Of a DNA stretch of 15,233 bases, positions 1-6,568 are shown piece by piece. Location of the stretch: contig QBUN01000399.1 in NCBI GenBank assembly GCA_013180565.1, positions 1 to 15,233 of the forward strand, in the 5' to 3' direction. Origin of the DNA: Candidatus Methanophaga sp. GoMg3.2 (GTDB taxonomy: Archaea > Halobacteriota > Syntropharchaeia > Alkanophagales > Methanospirareceae). How positions within the stretch are numbered: position 1 is the first letter of the stretch; the number at the start of each line of letters is the position of its first letter. Made by a program: the position numbers and the translations under genes. Under the pieces are notes generated by a model that saw only the letters and a program-made list of their open reading frames with translations, searched no databases and was not told the DNA's origin.

Positions 1-699
1 TGCTCTCCGCAATTTGATATTATATCGCCTGCAAATGCATCCTTCGTGTATTATCCTGTTACCTCTATAACTCAAACAATCACTTTTAACGCATCAAATA
101 CAACTGTTGGAAAAATTGAATGCTACGATTGGGACTTTGGAGATGGCGCGACAGGAAGCGGAATGATAGTAACACATTCTTATTCTTCTGCCGGGAACTA
201 TACCGTAAAACTAATAGTAACAGACGAAAAAGGAGCAATGAACTCCACCACTAAAGTAATTTATATAGGAATACCCATAGAGACCTCCGTCTCAGTAGAA
301 AACCCCTTGGAAGTCATAGAGAACTTCACCGCTACGGTAAACATAGATAATGTTAGCGATCTCACGATGGTTATGTTCAATCTGAGCTACGACCCGTCTG
401 TTATAATGATAACAAACGTAGAACGAGGGTCAGATATTTCAAGTTGGTCTTTATGGCTGCAAGACACAGGTACTGCCGGGACAGTGAATGTTTTTGCTTT
501 CGCCTCGGGTTCGGCAATTGACGGGTCTGCGGAATTAGCACGGCTTGAATTCACTGTGGTAGGCGAACTAGGCGATAGAAGCGATATTGACATCCAGGGG
601 ATATTGGGGGATTCCGATATGGGCTATATAGAAGCGATATGGCGAGCTTCTGAAGTTTGCGTTGGCGTCAAGAACCTAAAAGACGTATATGTGTCATAG
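1..699 (+). CDS. Secreted PKD-cohesin domain surface protein, 3' part
   Basis: The frame is open from the first base and ends at TAG 697-699, giving 232 visible residues; the true start lies outside the window. Residues about 22-90 form a PKD domain with the signature DWDFGDG and the closing strand NYTVKLIVTD. Residues about 94-222 look like a cohesin fold: a V-x-N-P start, FTATVNIDNVSDL, then FNLSYDPSVIMITNVERGS, which is the usual cohesin strand pattern around YDP. Many N-x-S/T sequons (NAS, NTT, NYT, NST, NFT, NLS) suit an N-glycosylated extracellular protein. PKD modules are common in archaeal surface proteins, and cohesins bind dockerin modules, so a scaffold or adhesion role is likely but inferred. 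No C-terminal membrane anchor or PGF-type sorting signal is visible; the protein ends right after the cohesin. It is convergent with the next gene, with a 16-base gap. The family call is firm; the function is not. Confidence 0.75.
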   Translation, partial: CSPQFDIISPANASFVYYPVTSITQTITFNASNTTVGKIECYDWDFGDGATGSGMIVTHSYSSAGNYTVKLIVTDEKGAMNSTTKVIYIGIPIETSVSVENPLEVIENFTATVNIDNVSDLTMVMFNLSYDPSVIMITNVERGSDISSWSLWLQDTGTAGTVNVFAFASGSAIDGSAELARLEFTVVGELGDRSDIDIQGILGDSDMGYIEAIWRASEVCVGVKNLKDVYVS

Positions 700-707
700 A
701 ACGGTAG

Positions 708-715
708 AAAAAAAA
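708..715 (-). terminator. Oligo-T tract after the endonuclease Q stop codon
   Basis: Eight consecutive T residues on the minus strand follow the stop codon of the endonuclease Q gene directly. Archaeal RNA polymerase terminates at runs of T without needing a hairpin, and the 16-base gap between two convergent genes is where a terminator is expected. It would not serve the plus-strand gene, for which the tract reads as A. No hairpin is seen. Confidence 0.45.
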
Positions 716-1951
716 TCAAAAATCAAGCAAAGAACGCTGCCCATCTTCCCCTATTTCTTCTTCCTCCATTTCTCCTCCTTTTGGTTTTAGCTCGATAGCA
801 CCGTATTTCCCGCCGCCACCTGCTATAACTCGTATTTCACCGCACCTAAATGCTGCTATTGCTTCTACCACCCGATCATCCAAATTAGCTTTATGGAAAT
901 TGTCTAGTGGTGCATCCACCAACACGTTAACCTCAGTACCAAATACAGAAAGTAGCGAGCCCCATATCTCTGTTACCGCCTTTGAAGTTACGGACTTATG
1001 CAATGCCAATCCGATTATCTCAGCCAGCGGTATCAAGTGCAGATATGGTGGACGATGCTCCGGATGTGTGTAATCGAAATCTGCAAGCTCATTCACCCGG
1101 TCTCTTACCCCTTTCTTTATCATACCTCCACATTCACATCGCCATCCCACTATAATCGCCTCGCTGAGCGAATAATGTTTGTAACACCGGATGCACGCGC
1201 TTTCATTATACTTGCCCTCCGCAGGTGGGAATCCAACATTAAGCACTGGCTTCCTACCGCTTTTTCGCTCTATCGCCGCTTTCAACTCGTCAAAACCCAT
1301 TGCCTCTACGTGAAACCGGTTAAACTCTCGTGCCAGCCGAATAGGGTACGGCGAATGCGCATCGGAATTAGTCAAAAACGTAAGATCTCTCAGCTCACCT
1401 ATTCTATCGGCATACGATGTATCCGCACTCAACCCCAACTCAACAAAGGAAATATACCCCACCAGATCAGAATAGCACTCCTTCAGCGAATTGTGATGTG
1501 CATATAAACCAGTCCATGGTGTGAACGCGTGACAAGGTCCTATGAGCGCTTCTGCAGCCTTTGCACGGTCTGCTATCTCCTGCCCGGACAGTCGCAGCGA
1601 AGGTCTACCATCCCTATCTATATCCAATGAATGCACTCTAAACGACTCGTATAGCTCTTCTGCCTTTGATATGGACGGTAAGATAAGTAAATGGTGCACT
1701 CTTTGCTCATCTTCCACTTCCACAGTGAGCACAAAATTAGTGCCCTCTTCGCTACCCTTAAAAGAGAAGATGCCTCCACTCTCTTCCAGCTCTCTTATAC
1801 CAGCTAACCATTTTGGATGTAAGCAGTCACCGGTACCGAGCAACTGCATACCCTTCTTTGACGCTTCTTTCGCCAACGTGGGTAGATCCATACGCGGTGA
1901 AGTAGCCGCAGAATAGCGTGAATGGATATGCAGATCGGAATTGATTATCAT
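716..1951 (-). CDS. endoQ: Endonuclease Q (PHP-domain DNA repair nuclease) with C-terminal PIP box
   Basis: The 411-residue product matches the archaeal PHP family that includes Pyrococcus endonuclease Q, which nicks DNA 5' of deaminated bases (uracil, hypoxanthine, xanthine) and abasic sites. The PHP metal ligands are visible: D6-x-H8-x-H10 in DLHIHSRYS, GTGD near residues 39-42, E78, H141 in PCHAF, and D197-x-H199 in SDAHS. A zinc-binding part follows with C253-x-x-C256 and C272-x-C274. The last seven residues, QRSLLDF, fit the PCNA-interacting peptide pattern Q-x-x-L/I-x-x-F, placed at the extreme C-terminus as usual for archaeal PCNA clients. Length is normal for the family (about 400-425). 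It starts with ATG at 1951, 23 bases from an initiator tRNA gene on the same strand, so both may share a transcript. It acts in repair of deaminated DNA; docking on PCNA is inferred from the motif. Confidence 0.88.
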   Translation of the reverse strand: MIINSDLHIHSRYSAATSPRMDLPTLAKEASKKGMQLLGTGDCLHPKWLAGIRELEESGGIFSFKGSEEGTNFVLTVEVEDEQRVHHLLILPSISKAEELYESFRVHSLDIDRDGRPSLRLSGQEIADRAKAAEALIGPCHAFTPWTGLYAHHNSLKECYSDLVGYISFVELGLSADTSYADRIGELRDLTFLTNSDAHSPYPIRLAREFNRFHVEAMGFDELKAAIERKSGRKPVLNVGFPPAEGKYNESACIRCYKHYSLSEAIIVGWRCECGGMIKKGVRDRVNELADFDYTHPEHRPPYLHLIPLAEIIGLALHKSVTSKAVTEIWGSLLSVFGTEVNVLVDAPLDNFHKANLDDRVVEAIAAFRCGEIRVIAGGGGKYGAIELKPKGGEMEEEEIGEDGQRSLLDF

Positions 1952-1974
1952 TCTACTTCCGTTCGTTAATAGAA

Positions 1975-2049
1975 TAGCGGAGGATGGATTCGAACCACCG
2001 ATCTCCGGGTTATGAGCCCGACGGGATCTCCTAACTACCCTACCCCGCT
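1975..2049 (-). tRNA. Initiator tRNA-Met (CAU anticodon)
   Basis: Read on the minus strand the segment folds as a complete tRNA. The 7-bp acceptor stem has A1-U72 at its end and one G-U. U8 and A9 are present, then a D-arm, an anticodon arm with loop CUCAUAA, a 5-base variable loop, and a T-arm with loop TTCGAAT. The discriminator is A73. The anticodon CAU lies at 2012-2014. The A1-U72 end pair and three consecutive G-C pairs (29-31 with 39-41) next to the anticodon loop are the marks of an archaeal initiator tRNA, rather than elongator Met or Ile(CAU). No CCA is encoded and I see no intron. Confidence 0.95.
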
Positions 2050-2084
2050 TTATTGTCCACCTACAATATAATAAAACCGGGAAT

Positions 2085-2093
2085 CATATAAAG
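2085..2093 (-). promoter_or_regulatory. Candidate TATA box for the initiator tRNA gene
   Basis: On the minus strand the sequence CCTTTATATG lies about 36-44 bases upstream of the tRNA 5' end. With the usual archaeal spacing of about 26 bases from TATA centre to start, transcription would begin near 2063, giving a leader of roughly a dozen bases for RNase P to remove. The match is by eye only, in an AT-rich spacer. Confidence 0.45.
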
Positions 2094-2113
2094 GTATTTG
2101 TATAGCGCAGTAA

Positions 2114-2237
2114 GAATTCCAAGCACCAAATCCAAATTTATAATTTTGGTTTTTGGTCAACATATATGATTTGTTTTCGTGGGCTATGCCCACAACCCCG
2201 CAAGCCCTATAATGGCTTAATTTGGTGCTTGTAATTT
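2114..2237. repeat. Structured inverted-repeat element in the spacer
   Basis: The two ends form an inverted repeat: CAAGCACCAAAT at 2120-2131 is the exact reverse complement of ATTTGGTGCTTG at 2220-2231. After one mismatch, 2115-2118 pairs with 2233-2236. The interior can fold three more hairpins: CCAAA 2132-2136 with TTTGG 2145-2149; GTGGGC 2179-2184 with GCCCAC 2188-2193 around a 3-base loop; AAGCC 2202-2206 with GGCTT 2214-2218. The result resembles a multi-branched RNA or a small mobile element with terminal inverted repeats. The words AAGCACCAAAT and AATTTGGTGCTTG resemble dispersed intergenic repeats I recall from environmental genomes, but I cannot confirm copies. No convincing protein is encoded. 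Confidence 0.55.
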
Positions 2238-2261
2238 GAGATTTTCGCTCTATACAAATAC

Positions 2262-2291
2262 AATCTATGTAAATCTGTGTGAATTCGTGTC
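2262..2291. repeat. Three degenerate 10-bp tandem units
   Basis: Three adjacent 10-base units read AATCTATGTA, AATCTGTGTG and AATTCGTGTC, differing by two to four bases around the consensus AATCTGTGTN. They lie between the inverted-repeat element and the predicted promoter of the next gene. The consensus resembles short intergenic repeats seen in many environmental genomes; whether it is a protein-binding site, a relic or filler cannot be told from one copy. Confidence 0.45.
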
Positions 2292-2301
2292 CTAAATTAA
2301 A

Positions 2302-2309
2302 TTTATAGG
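2302..2309 (+). promoter_or_regulatory. Candidate TATA box for the asnB-dph6 / ygiQ operon
   Basis: TTTATAGG lies 40-47 bases upstream of the chosen ATG at 2349. With typical archaeal spacing transcription would begin near 2331, leaving a leader of under 20 bases. The AT-rich background lowers confidence. No strong Shine-Dalgarno sequence precedes the ATG (only AAGAGAA). Confidence 0.35.
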
Positions 2310-2348
2310 TGGAAGTTGCACTACATATACAATAAAAAACCAAGAGAA

Positions 2349-4484
2349 ATGAGTAGAATAACGGGCGTTTTTAACAATAAGAAATCAGTGGAGCTTGTAC
2401 TCAAGAGTTTAGCAGTGCAGAGAGGTAAAGAAGAGGAGCTATTTTGGTTATGCACGGAAAACGGCGAGTTCTATTCCCATGACCTGCAAGACTTAAGCCG
2501 AAAAGTGGATAGAGGTAGTAGAAATTGTATGGGGTTTTGTTACGCTAACTCAGCTCTTTCAATAAAAGGCTTAGAAAGCAAGTTCGTAGCAGATGCAGAG
2601 ATATATAATTTAAACGAATTAAAGGGAGAATGCGATATAGAAGGCGAGAACAGCTATGACGTGCTTCTACGATTACGCGAGAGACAAGGTTCTTTTGGTT
2701 TCCTGTCTAAGATTGAAGGTGCTTATGCTCTTGCATATTGGATAGACGATGAGTTGTACATAGCCAGAGATATATTGGGCGTGAAGGGGGTTTATTTCGC
2801 ACATAGCGATGGATTTGCATTTGCATCGGAGCGAAAGGCATTGGAAGCAATGGGATTTCATCATGCAATTGGACTTGAACCGAGAACACTATTGAGATAT
2901 AAGCTAAAAGAAGACCGATTGTGCTTCGAGAAAAGGGAGTTCTTCTCCATCGTGCCCGAGCTAAAGTCGGATAAGGTAGAGATAAAGGAGAAATTGCTGA
3001 ACTTGCTGCGTGCGAGTATCCAGAGGCTGATACCGCCCGATGAACGATTTGGGGTGCTTTTTTCCGGTGGGTTGGACTCCACACTCATCGCGTATTTATG
3101 TAAGGAATTAGACGCGGATTTTGTTTGCTATACCGTGGCCGTTGAAGAGCCGGGTATGAAGGATGCTGAGGATTTGGACTATGCGAAGCAGATTGCTGCG
3201 GATTTGGGCTTAAAGCTGAAAACAATAAAAATGGGGGCTGATCTGCTTGAAAAGCCACTCCATGAAGTCGTTTCTTGGATCGATGATACAGACGTTGTGA
3301 AGGTAAGTGTGGCATTACCGCTATATGTAGCATGTGAGTGCGCAAGGGCAGACGGCATAAAAACGTTATTATATGGGCTCGGCACCGAGGAGCTGTTCGC
3401 AGGATACAGGAGACATAAACATGTGAAACCGAATGAGTTGAATACTGAATGCCTATCGGGTATTCAGTGGTTCTATGAGAGTGACCTTTATCGAGATGAG
3501 CAGGTGGCGAGAGCGCAAGGGATTTCGTTGCGAGCTCCATTTTTGGCTACGGAGCTTGTGGATTACGCATTGAAAATACCAGCAGCGTATAAACTGGCGG
3601 GTGATGTGAACCGGGTGATATTAAGGGATATAGCACGAGACCTTGGTCTCGTAGCTGTTGCGAGCAGGAAAAAAAGGGCGGTGCAGTATGGCTCAAACTT
3701 CCTTAAAGCGATAGATAAAATCGCCAGACGAGAAGGATATAAGTATAAAAGAGAATACCTCAAAACATTATACCCATCGCGAAATGTGAAGTTGGGCTGT
3801 CTCTTCAGTTCGGGTAAGGATAGTACTTACGCGCTCTGGCTCATGAGGAAGGTAGGCTACCCTGTGGCATGCCTTATCACCCTGAAAAGTCTGAATCCTG
3901 TGTCTTATATGTTTCATACTCCTGCAATAGATCTAGCAAAGCTGCAAGCTGAGGCGATTGGTTTGCCTATAATAATGAAAGAGACGAAAGGCGAGAAAGA
4001 AGAGGAACTGGATGATTTGCGCGATGCATTAAGGGAAGCAAAGCGGATATACGGGATAGAAGGTGTTATAACTGGTGCATTATGGAGTAATTACCAAAAA
4101 GAGCGGATAGAACGGATAGCAGCAGAAGAAAACATCAAAGTGTTCTCCCCGTTATGGCATATGAACCAGGAGACGGAGATGCGGCTCGTGGTATCCTATT
4201 TCGATGTGATTTTATCGGGTATTAGTGCTTATGGTTTAGACAAGAGCTGGCTTGGTAGGAAGATAACCGCGGCGGATGTTGACCGATTGGTTGCACGGAA
4301 TAGATATTTTTTGAACATCGCAGGAGAAGGCGGTGAATTTGAATCTCTGGTGTTGAATGGGCCAATGTTCCAGAAAAGGCTTGTTATAATGGAAAGTGAG
4401 ATAGTGGAGGAGGACGAGAATACTGCAAGATTAGTGGTGAAGGCAGCGAAATTGTTGGATAGATATCAAAAAAATCTGGAATAA
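2349..4484 (+). CDS. dph6: Asparagine-synthetase-like / Dph6 fusion protein with two PP-loop ATPase domains
   Basis: I start at ATG 2349 because the product then begins MSRITGVF, which aligns with the AsnB N-terminus MCGIxGVF; an ATG 33 bases upstream adds unrelated residues. Of 711 residues, about 1-200 are class II glutaminase-like but look dead: Cys2 is Ser, and the usual NGEIYN is DAEIYN. Residues about 220-460 are the synthetase domain with PP-loop SGGLDS (239-244). Its GADELFGGY-like motif reads GTEELFAGY and its PFLD reads PFLA, so it is divergent; SRKKRAVQYGS is kept. Residues about 479-711 are Dph6-like with a second PP-loop SSGKDS (487-492), the SNYQKERIE region and EGGEFES (660-666). 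Dph6 amidates diphthine on elongation factor 2 using ATP and ammonium. Diphthamide synthesis is the likely role of the C-terminal half; the AsnB part may be structural or act on another substrate. It is 2 bases upstream of the radical SAM gene. Confidence 0.85.
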   Translation: MSRITGVFNNKKSVELVLKSLAVQRGKEEELFWLCTENGEFYSHDLQDLSRKVDRGSRNCMGFCYANSALSIKGLESKFVADAEIYNLNELKGECDIEGENSYDVLLRLRERQGSFGFLSKIEGAYALAYWIDDELYIARDILGVKGVYFAHSDGFAFASERKALEAMGFHHAIGLEPRTLLRYKLKEDRLCFEKREFFSIVPELKSDKVEIKEKLLNLLRASIQRLIPPDERFGVLFSGGLDSTLIAYLCKELDADFVCYTVAVEEPGMKDAEDLDYAKQIAADLGLKLKTIKMGADLLEKPLHEVVSWIDDTDVVKVSVALPLYVACECARADGIKTLLYGLGTEELFAGYRRHKHVKPNELNTECLSGIQWFYESDLYRDEQVARAQGISLRAPFLATELVDYALKIPAAYKLAGDVNRVILRDIARDLGLVAVASRKKRAVQYGSNFLKAIDKIARREGYKYKREYLKTLYPSRNVKLGCLFSSGKDSTYALWLMRKVGYPVACLITLKSLNPVSYMFHTPAIDLAKLQAEAIGLPIIMKETKGEKEEELDDLRDALREAKRIYGIEGVITGALWSNYQKERIERIAAEENIKVFSPLWHMNQETEMRLVVSYFDVILSGISAYGLDKSWLGRKITAADVDRLVARNRYFLNIAGEGGEFESLVLNGPMFQKRLVIMESEIVEEDENTARLVVKAAKLLDRYQKNLE

Positions 4485-4486
4485 AC

Positions 4487-5986
4487 ATGGATTATGAAAT
4501 CATTTTTGTGACGGGCGAAATATTCTTTGATCATCCTCTTTGCGGTGTTGCAATACTGAAAAGAGTACTTGAAAAAGAGGGCTATAAAATTGGAGTGATA
4601 GAAAAACCAACAAAAGAAGAAGAAATCAGGAAGTTAGGCCGCCCTAAACTATTCTTTGGCGTGACTTCCGGAAGCATAGATTCCATGGTTCGCAACTATA
4701 CGCCGTTAAAAAAAACAAGGGCAGAAGATGAGACACAGGATTATCATGAGGTTGTTTTAGATAGAGCAACAACAGTCTTTAGTAATTGGATTAAACATCA
4801 ATTCAAAGGTTCAATTTTGGTTTTGGGTGGAACAGAAGCAAGCTTGAGACGATTTGTCCATTATGATTATTGGCAGAACCGACTTAGAAAACCTATATTA
4901 TTTGATACAAGAGCGGATATATTATCATATGGTAATTCCGAGAAACAAATACTTGAGATTGCAGAACGGCTAAAAAATGATTTGCCTTTGTATGATATAC
5001 CCGGCACGTGCATAATAACAAAAGAGAAAGTCAATACAGCTAAAGAACTTCCAAATTATGAAGAAGTCACGAATGAAAAAGAACGATTCTGCGATATGCA
5101 GAACATGTTGACAAATACGGAAGATCTTATACAAAAAATTGACAATAGATACTTATTACAATATAAAAGTCCAAAATATAGCTCTAAAGATCTTGATGAA
5201 TATTACGAATTAGAATTCACACGAGAGTTGCCAAAAGAACTAAGCGGATTTGAATTCAGCGTCATAACTCATAGAGGTTGCATAGGCGATTGCAATTTTT
5301 GTTCTGTAAATCTAATACAAGGCGATAAAATAATTTCACGAAGTGAAGAATCAATATTAAGAGAAATAAAAGCAATAACAAAATTACCGCATTTCACCGG
5401 GAATATAGACGACTTGGGTGGCCCTTCTGCAAATATGTACGGGATGGATTGCAATAAATGTAATGCTAGTTGCATAGATTGTAATATCTTGGATCGAAGC
5501 AATAAGAGAATGGTAGGTCTTTTACGAGAAGTAAGAAAAGTAGCGGGTGTTAAGAAAGTCAATATAAGAAGTGGCATACGATTTGATCTGACAACTCCTG
5601 AATACATAGATGAGATTACAAAATATCATATATTCAATACACTCAGGATTGCTCCGGAACATGTGAATAAGAATGTCCTTAAATTGATGAACAAAGATAA
5701 AGGCGACTTAAAGAAATTCATGGTGGAGTTCAAGAAAACCAATAGGAAATTATCATTCTATTTTATGACTGCACATCCGGGTTCTACAATGAAAGAAGCA
5801 AAAGAGCTTGCAAAAGCAATTAAGAAATTAAAGAATGCAGAAAGTGTGCAGATTTTCACTCCGACCCCAATGACCGTATCAACATGTATGTATTATACCG
5901 GGATGGATCCAAAAACAAAAAAGAAGATATATGTTCCTTATACTTATTCTGAGAAAAAAGAACAGAAGAGACTAATATTTGAGTGA
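4487..5986 (+). CDS. YgiQ-family radical SAM protein (short archaeal form)
   Basis: The 499-residue product has the YgiQ N-terminal domain (VTGEIFFDHPLCGVAIL, FFGVTSGSIDSMVRNYT, LGGTEASLRRFVHYDYW), then a radical SAM core with C265-x3-C269-x2-C272 for the 4Fe-4S cluster that cleaves S-adenosylmethionine. A second cysteine group, C322, C325, C329 and C332, is typical of the family and may bind another cluster. The C-terminal motif FTPTPMTVSTCMYYTG is also diagnostic. Bacterial YgiQ proteins are longer, around 600-750 residues; this form lacks the C-terminal extension. The substrate is unknown for the whole family. It begins 2 bases after the upstream stop, so the two are very likely cotranscribed. 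Base composition is much more AT-rich than its partner: four 60-base rows I counted were 27-30% GC against 42-55% upstream. That suggests separate origin. Family call is sure; role is not. Confidence 0.9.
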   Translation: MDYEIIFVTGEIFFDHPLCGVAILKRVLEKEGYKIGVIEKPTKEEEIRKLGRPKLFFGVTSGSIDSMVRNYTPLKKTRAEDETQDYHEVVLDRATTVFSNWIKHQFKGSILVLGGTEASLRRFVHYDYWQNRLRKPILFDTRADILSYGNSEKQILEIAERLKNDLPLYDIPGTCIITKEKVNTAKELPNYEEVTNEKERFCDMQNMLTNTEDLIQKIDNRYLLQYKSPKYSSKDLDEYYELEFTRELPKELSGFEFSVITHRGCIGDCNFCSVNLIQGDKIISRSEESILREIKAITKLPHFTGNIDDLGGPSANMYGMDCNKCNASCIDCNILDRSNKRMVGLLREVRKVAGVKKVNIRSGIRFDLTTPEYIDEITKYHIFNTLRIAPEHVNKNVLKLMNKDKGDLKKFMVEFKKTNRKLSFYFMTAHPGSTMKEAKELAKAIKKLKNAESVQIFTPTPMTVSTCMYYTGMDPKTKKKIYVPYTYSEKKEQKRLIFE

Positions 5987-6031
5987 ATTTAATTGAGATA
6001 TTCAGGTATGATTCATTAAGTAGGTGATTCC

Positions 6032-6090
6032 GGTTTAAGTCGCAGCCTATCCCCCTTCGGAATGAATTCGGGGGCATCCCCGTTTAAACC
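6032..6090. repeat. Dyad-rich spacer between ygiQ and broken pyrF
   Basis: GGTTTAA at 6032-6038 pairs with TTAAACC at 6084-6090 as an outer stem. Inside it, CCCCC 6051-6055 can pair with GGGGG 6070-6074, or alternatively CGGGG 6069-6073 pairs with CCCCG 6078-6082 around a GCAT loop. The two inner hairpins share bases and exclude each other. No T-run follows on either strand, so a simple terminator is not obvious. It lies between the convergent ygiQ stop (5986) and the premature pyrF stop (6099), so it may mark the junction where the pyrF 3' end was lost. Confidence 0.5.
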
Positions 6091-6098
6091 TCCTATCT

Positions 6099-6568
6099 TC
6101 ATAACAACTCGACAAATTCATCAACACCTATGTCCTCCACCATTTCTGCTATTTTCTCCGAAACTGGCTGAATATACTCATCACTTCCTGGATGTGTCAT
6201 CTCCACGACTGCAATCACGTCTCCCAGACCTAAATCAACTATCTCGTTTAAAATACATCAGAACCAACAAAACCTTGCACTATCACAGCGTCTGCTCCTG
6301 CATCATAAGCTTTTTCTGCTATTTTTCTGCTTATGTAAGGGATATCCGCAATTTTTTCATCATATATCAATGGCAAGTCTGAAAACTCTTTTATTTTTGC
6401 TATTATTCCTTTGCCTGTTTGCATCTCAAGTGTTCTCCCAATCTTAATTGCGAAATTACCTTCCGCACCCTTTAGATCCTTTGCCAAATTAGCTGCAAAA
6501 GCAACATCTTCCATATCGAATGCTATAATCAGTCCATGCTCCTTTCGCATCTGCATATTCATCACCAT
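6099..6568 (-). pseudogene. pyrF: Broken orotidine 5'-phosphate decarboxylase gene
   Basis: The first reading frame (6568 to 6248) encodes 106 residues of archaeal OMP decarboxylase: IAFDM with D18, AIKIG with K42, and the catalytic D-x-K-x-x-D as D70, K72 and D75 in YDEKIADIP. It hits a stop at 6248-6250 just after QGFVGSDVF. The next frame carries straight on with NEIVDLGLGDVIAVVEMTHPGSDEYIQ and ends VDEFVELL at TGA 6101-6099. EMTHPGSDEYIQ matches the family's EMSHPGAExFIQ phosphate-loop region, so one indel near 6245-6252 split the gene. The remaining third, with the TRPER and GxGAQGG / VGRSI phosphate-binding parts, is absent; a whole protein is about 210-230 residues. The enzyme would make UMP from OMP in pyrimidine synthesis, so a functional copy should exist elsewhere. 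A sequencing error could explain the frameshift but not the missing end. A TATA-like stretch at about 6585-6597 still precedes it. Confidence 0.85.

Noticed and set aside
998..1916. Plus-strand frames of 169 and 124 codons opposite endonuclease Q
   Set aside because: They are antisense shadows of a well-conserved gene and have no family match.
1975..2049. Elongator tRNA-Met or tRNA-Ile(CAU) identity
   Set aside because: The A1-U72 end pair and three G-C pairs flanking the anticodon loop are archaeal initiator features.
2114..2291. CRISPR array or leader
   Set aside because: There is no regular repeat-spacer alternation; the units are inverted or only 10 bases and directly adjacent. No cas gene is in the window.
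2050..2343. 97-codon open frame on the minus strand across the spacer
   Set aside because: It covers the tRNA promoter, the inverted repeats and the opposing promoter, has no ribosome binding site, and its product shows no domain or codon pattern of a real gene.
2316..2348. Upstream ATG as start of the AsnB-Dph6 fusion
   Set aside because: The extra 11 residues do not match the family, while MSRITGVF from 2349 aligns with the AsnB N-terminus.
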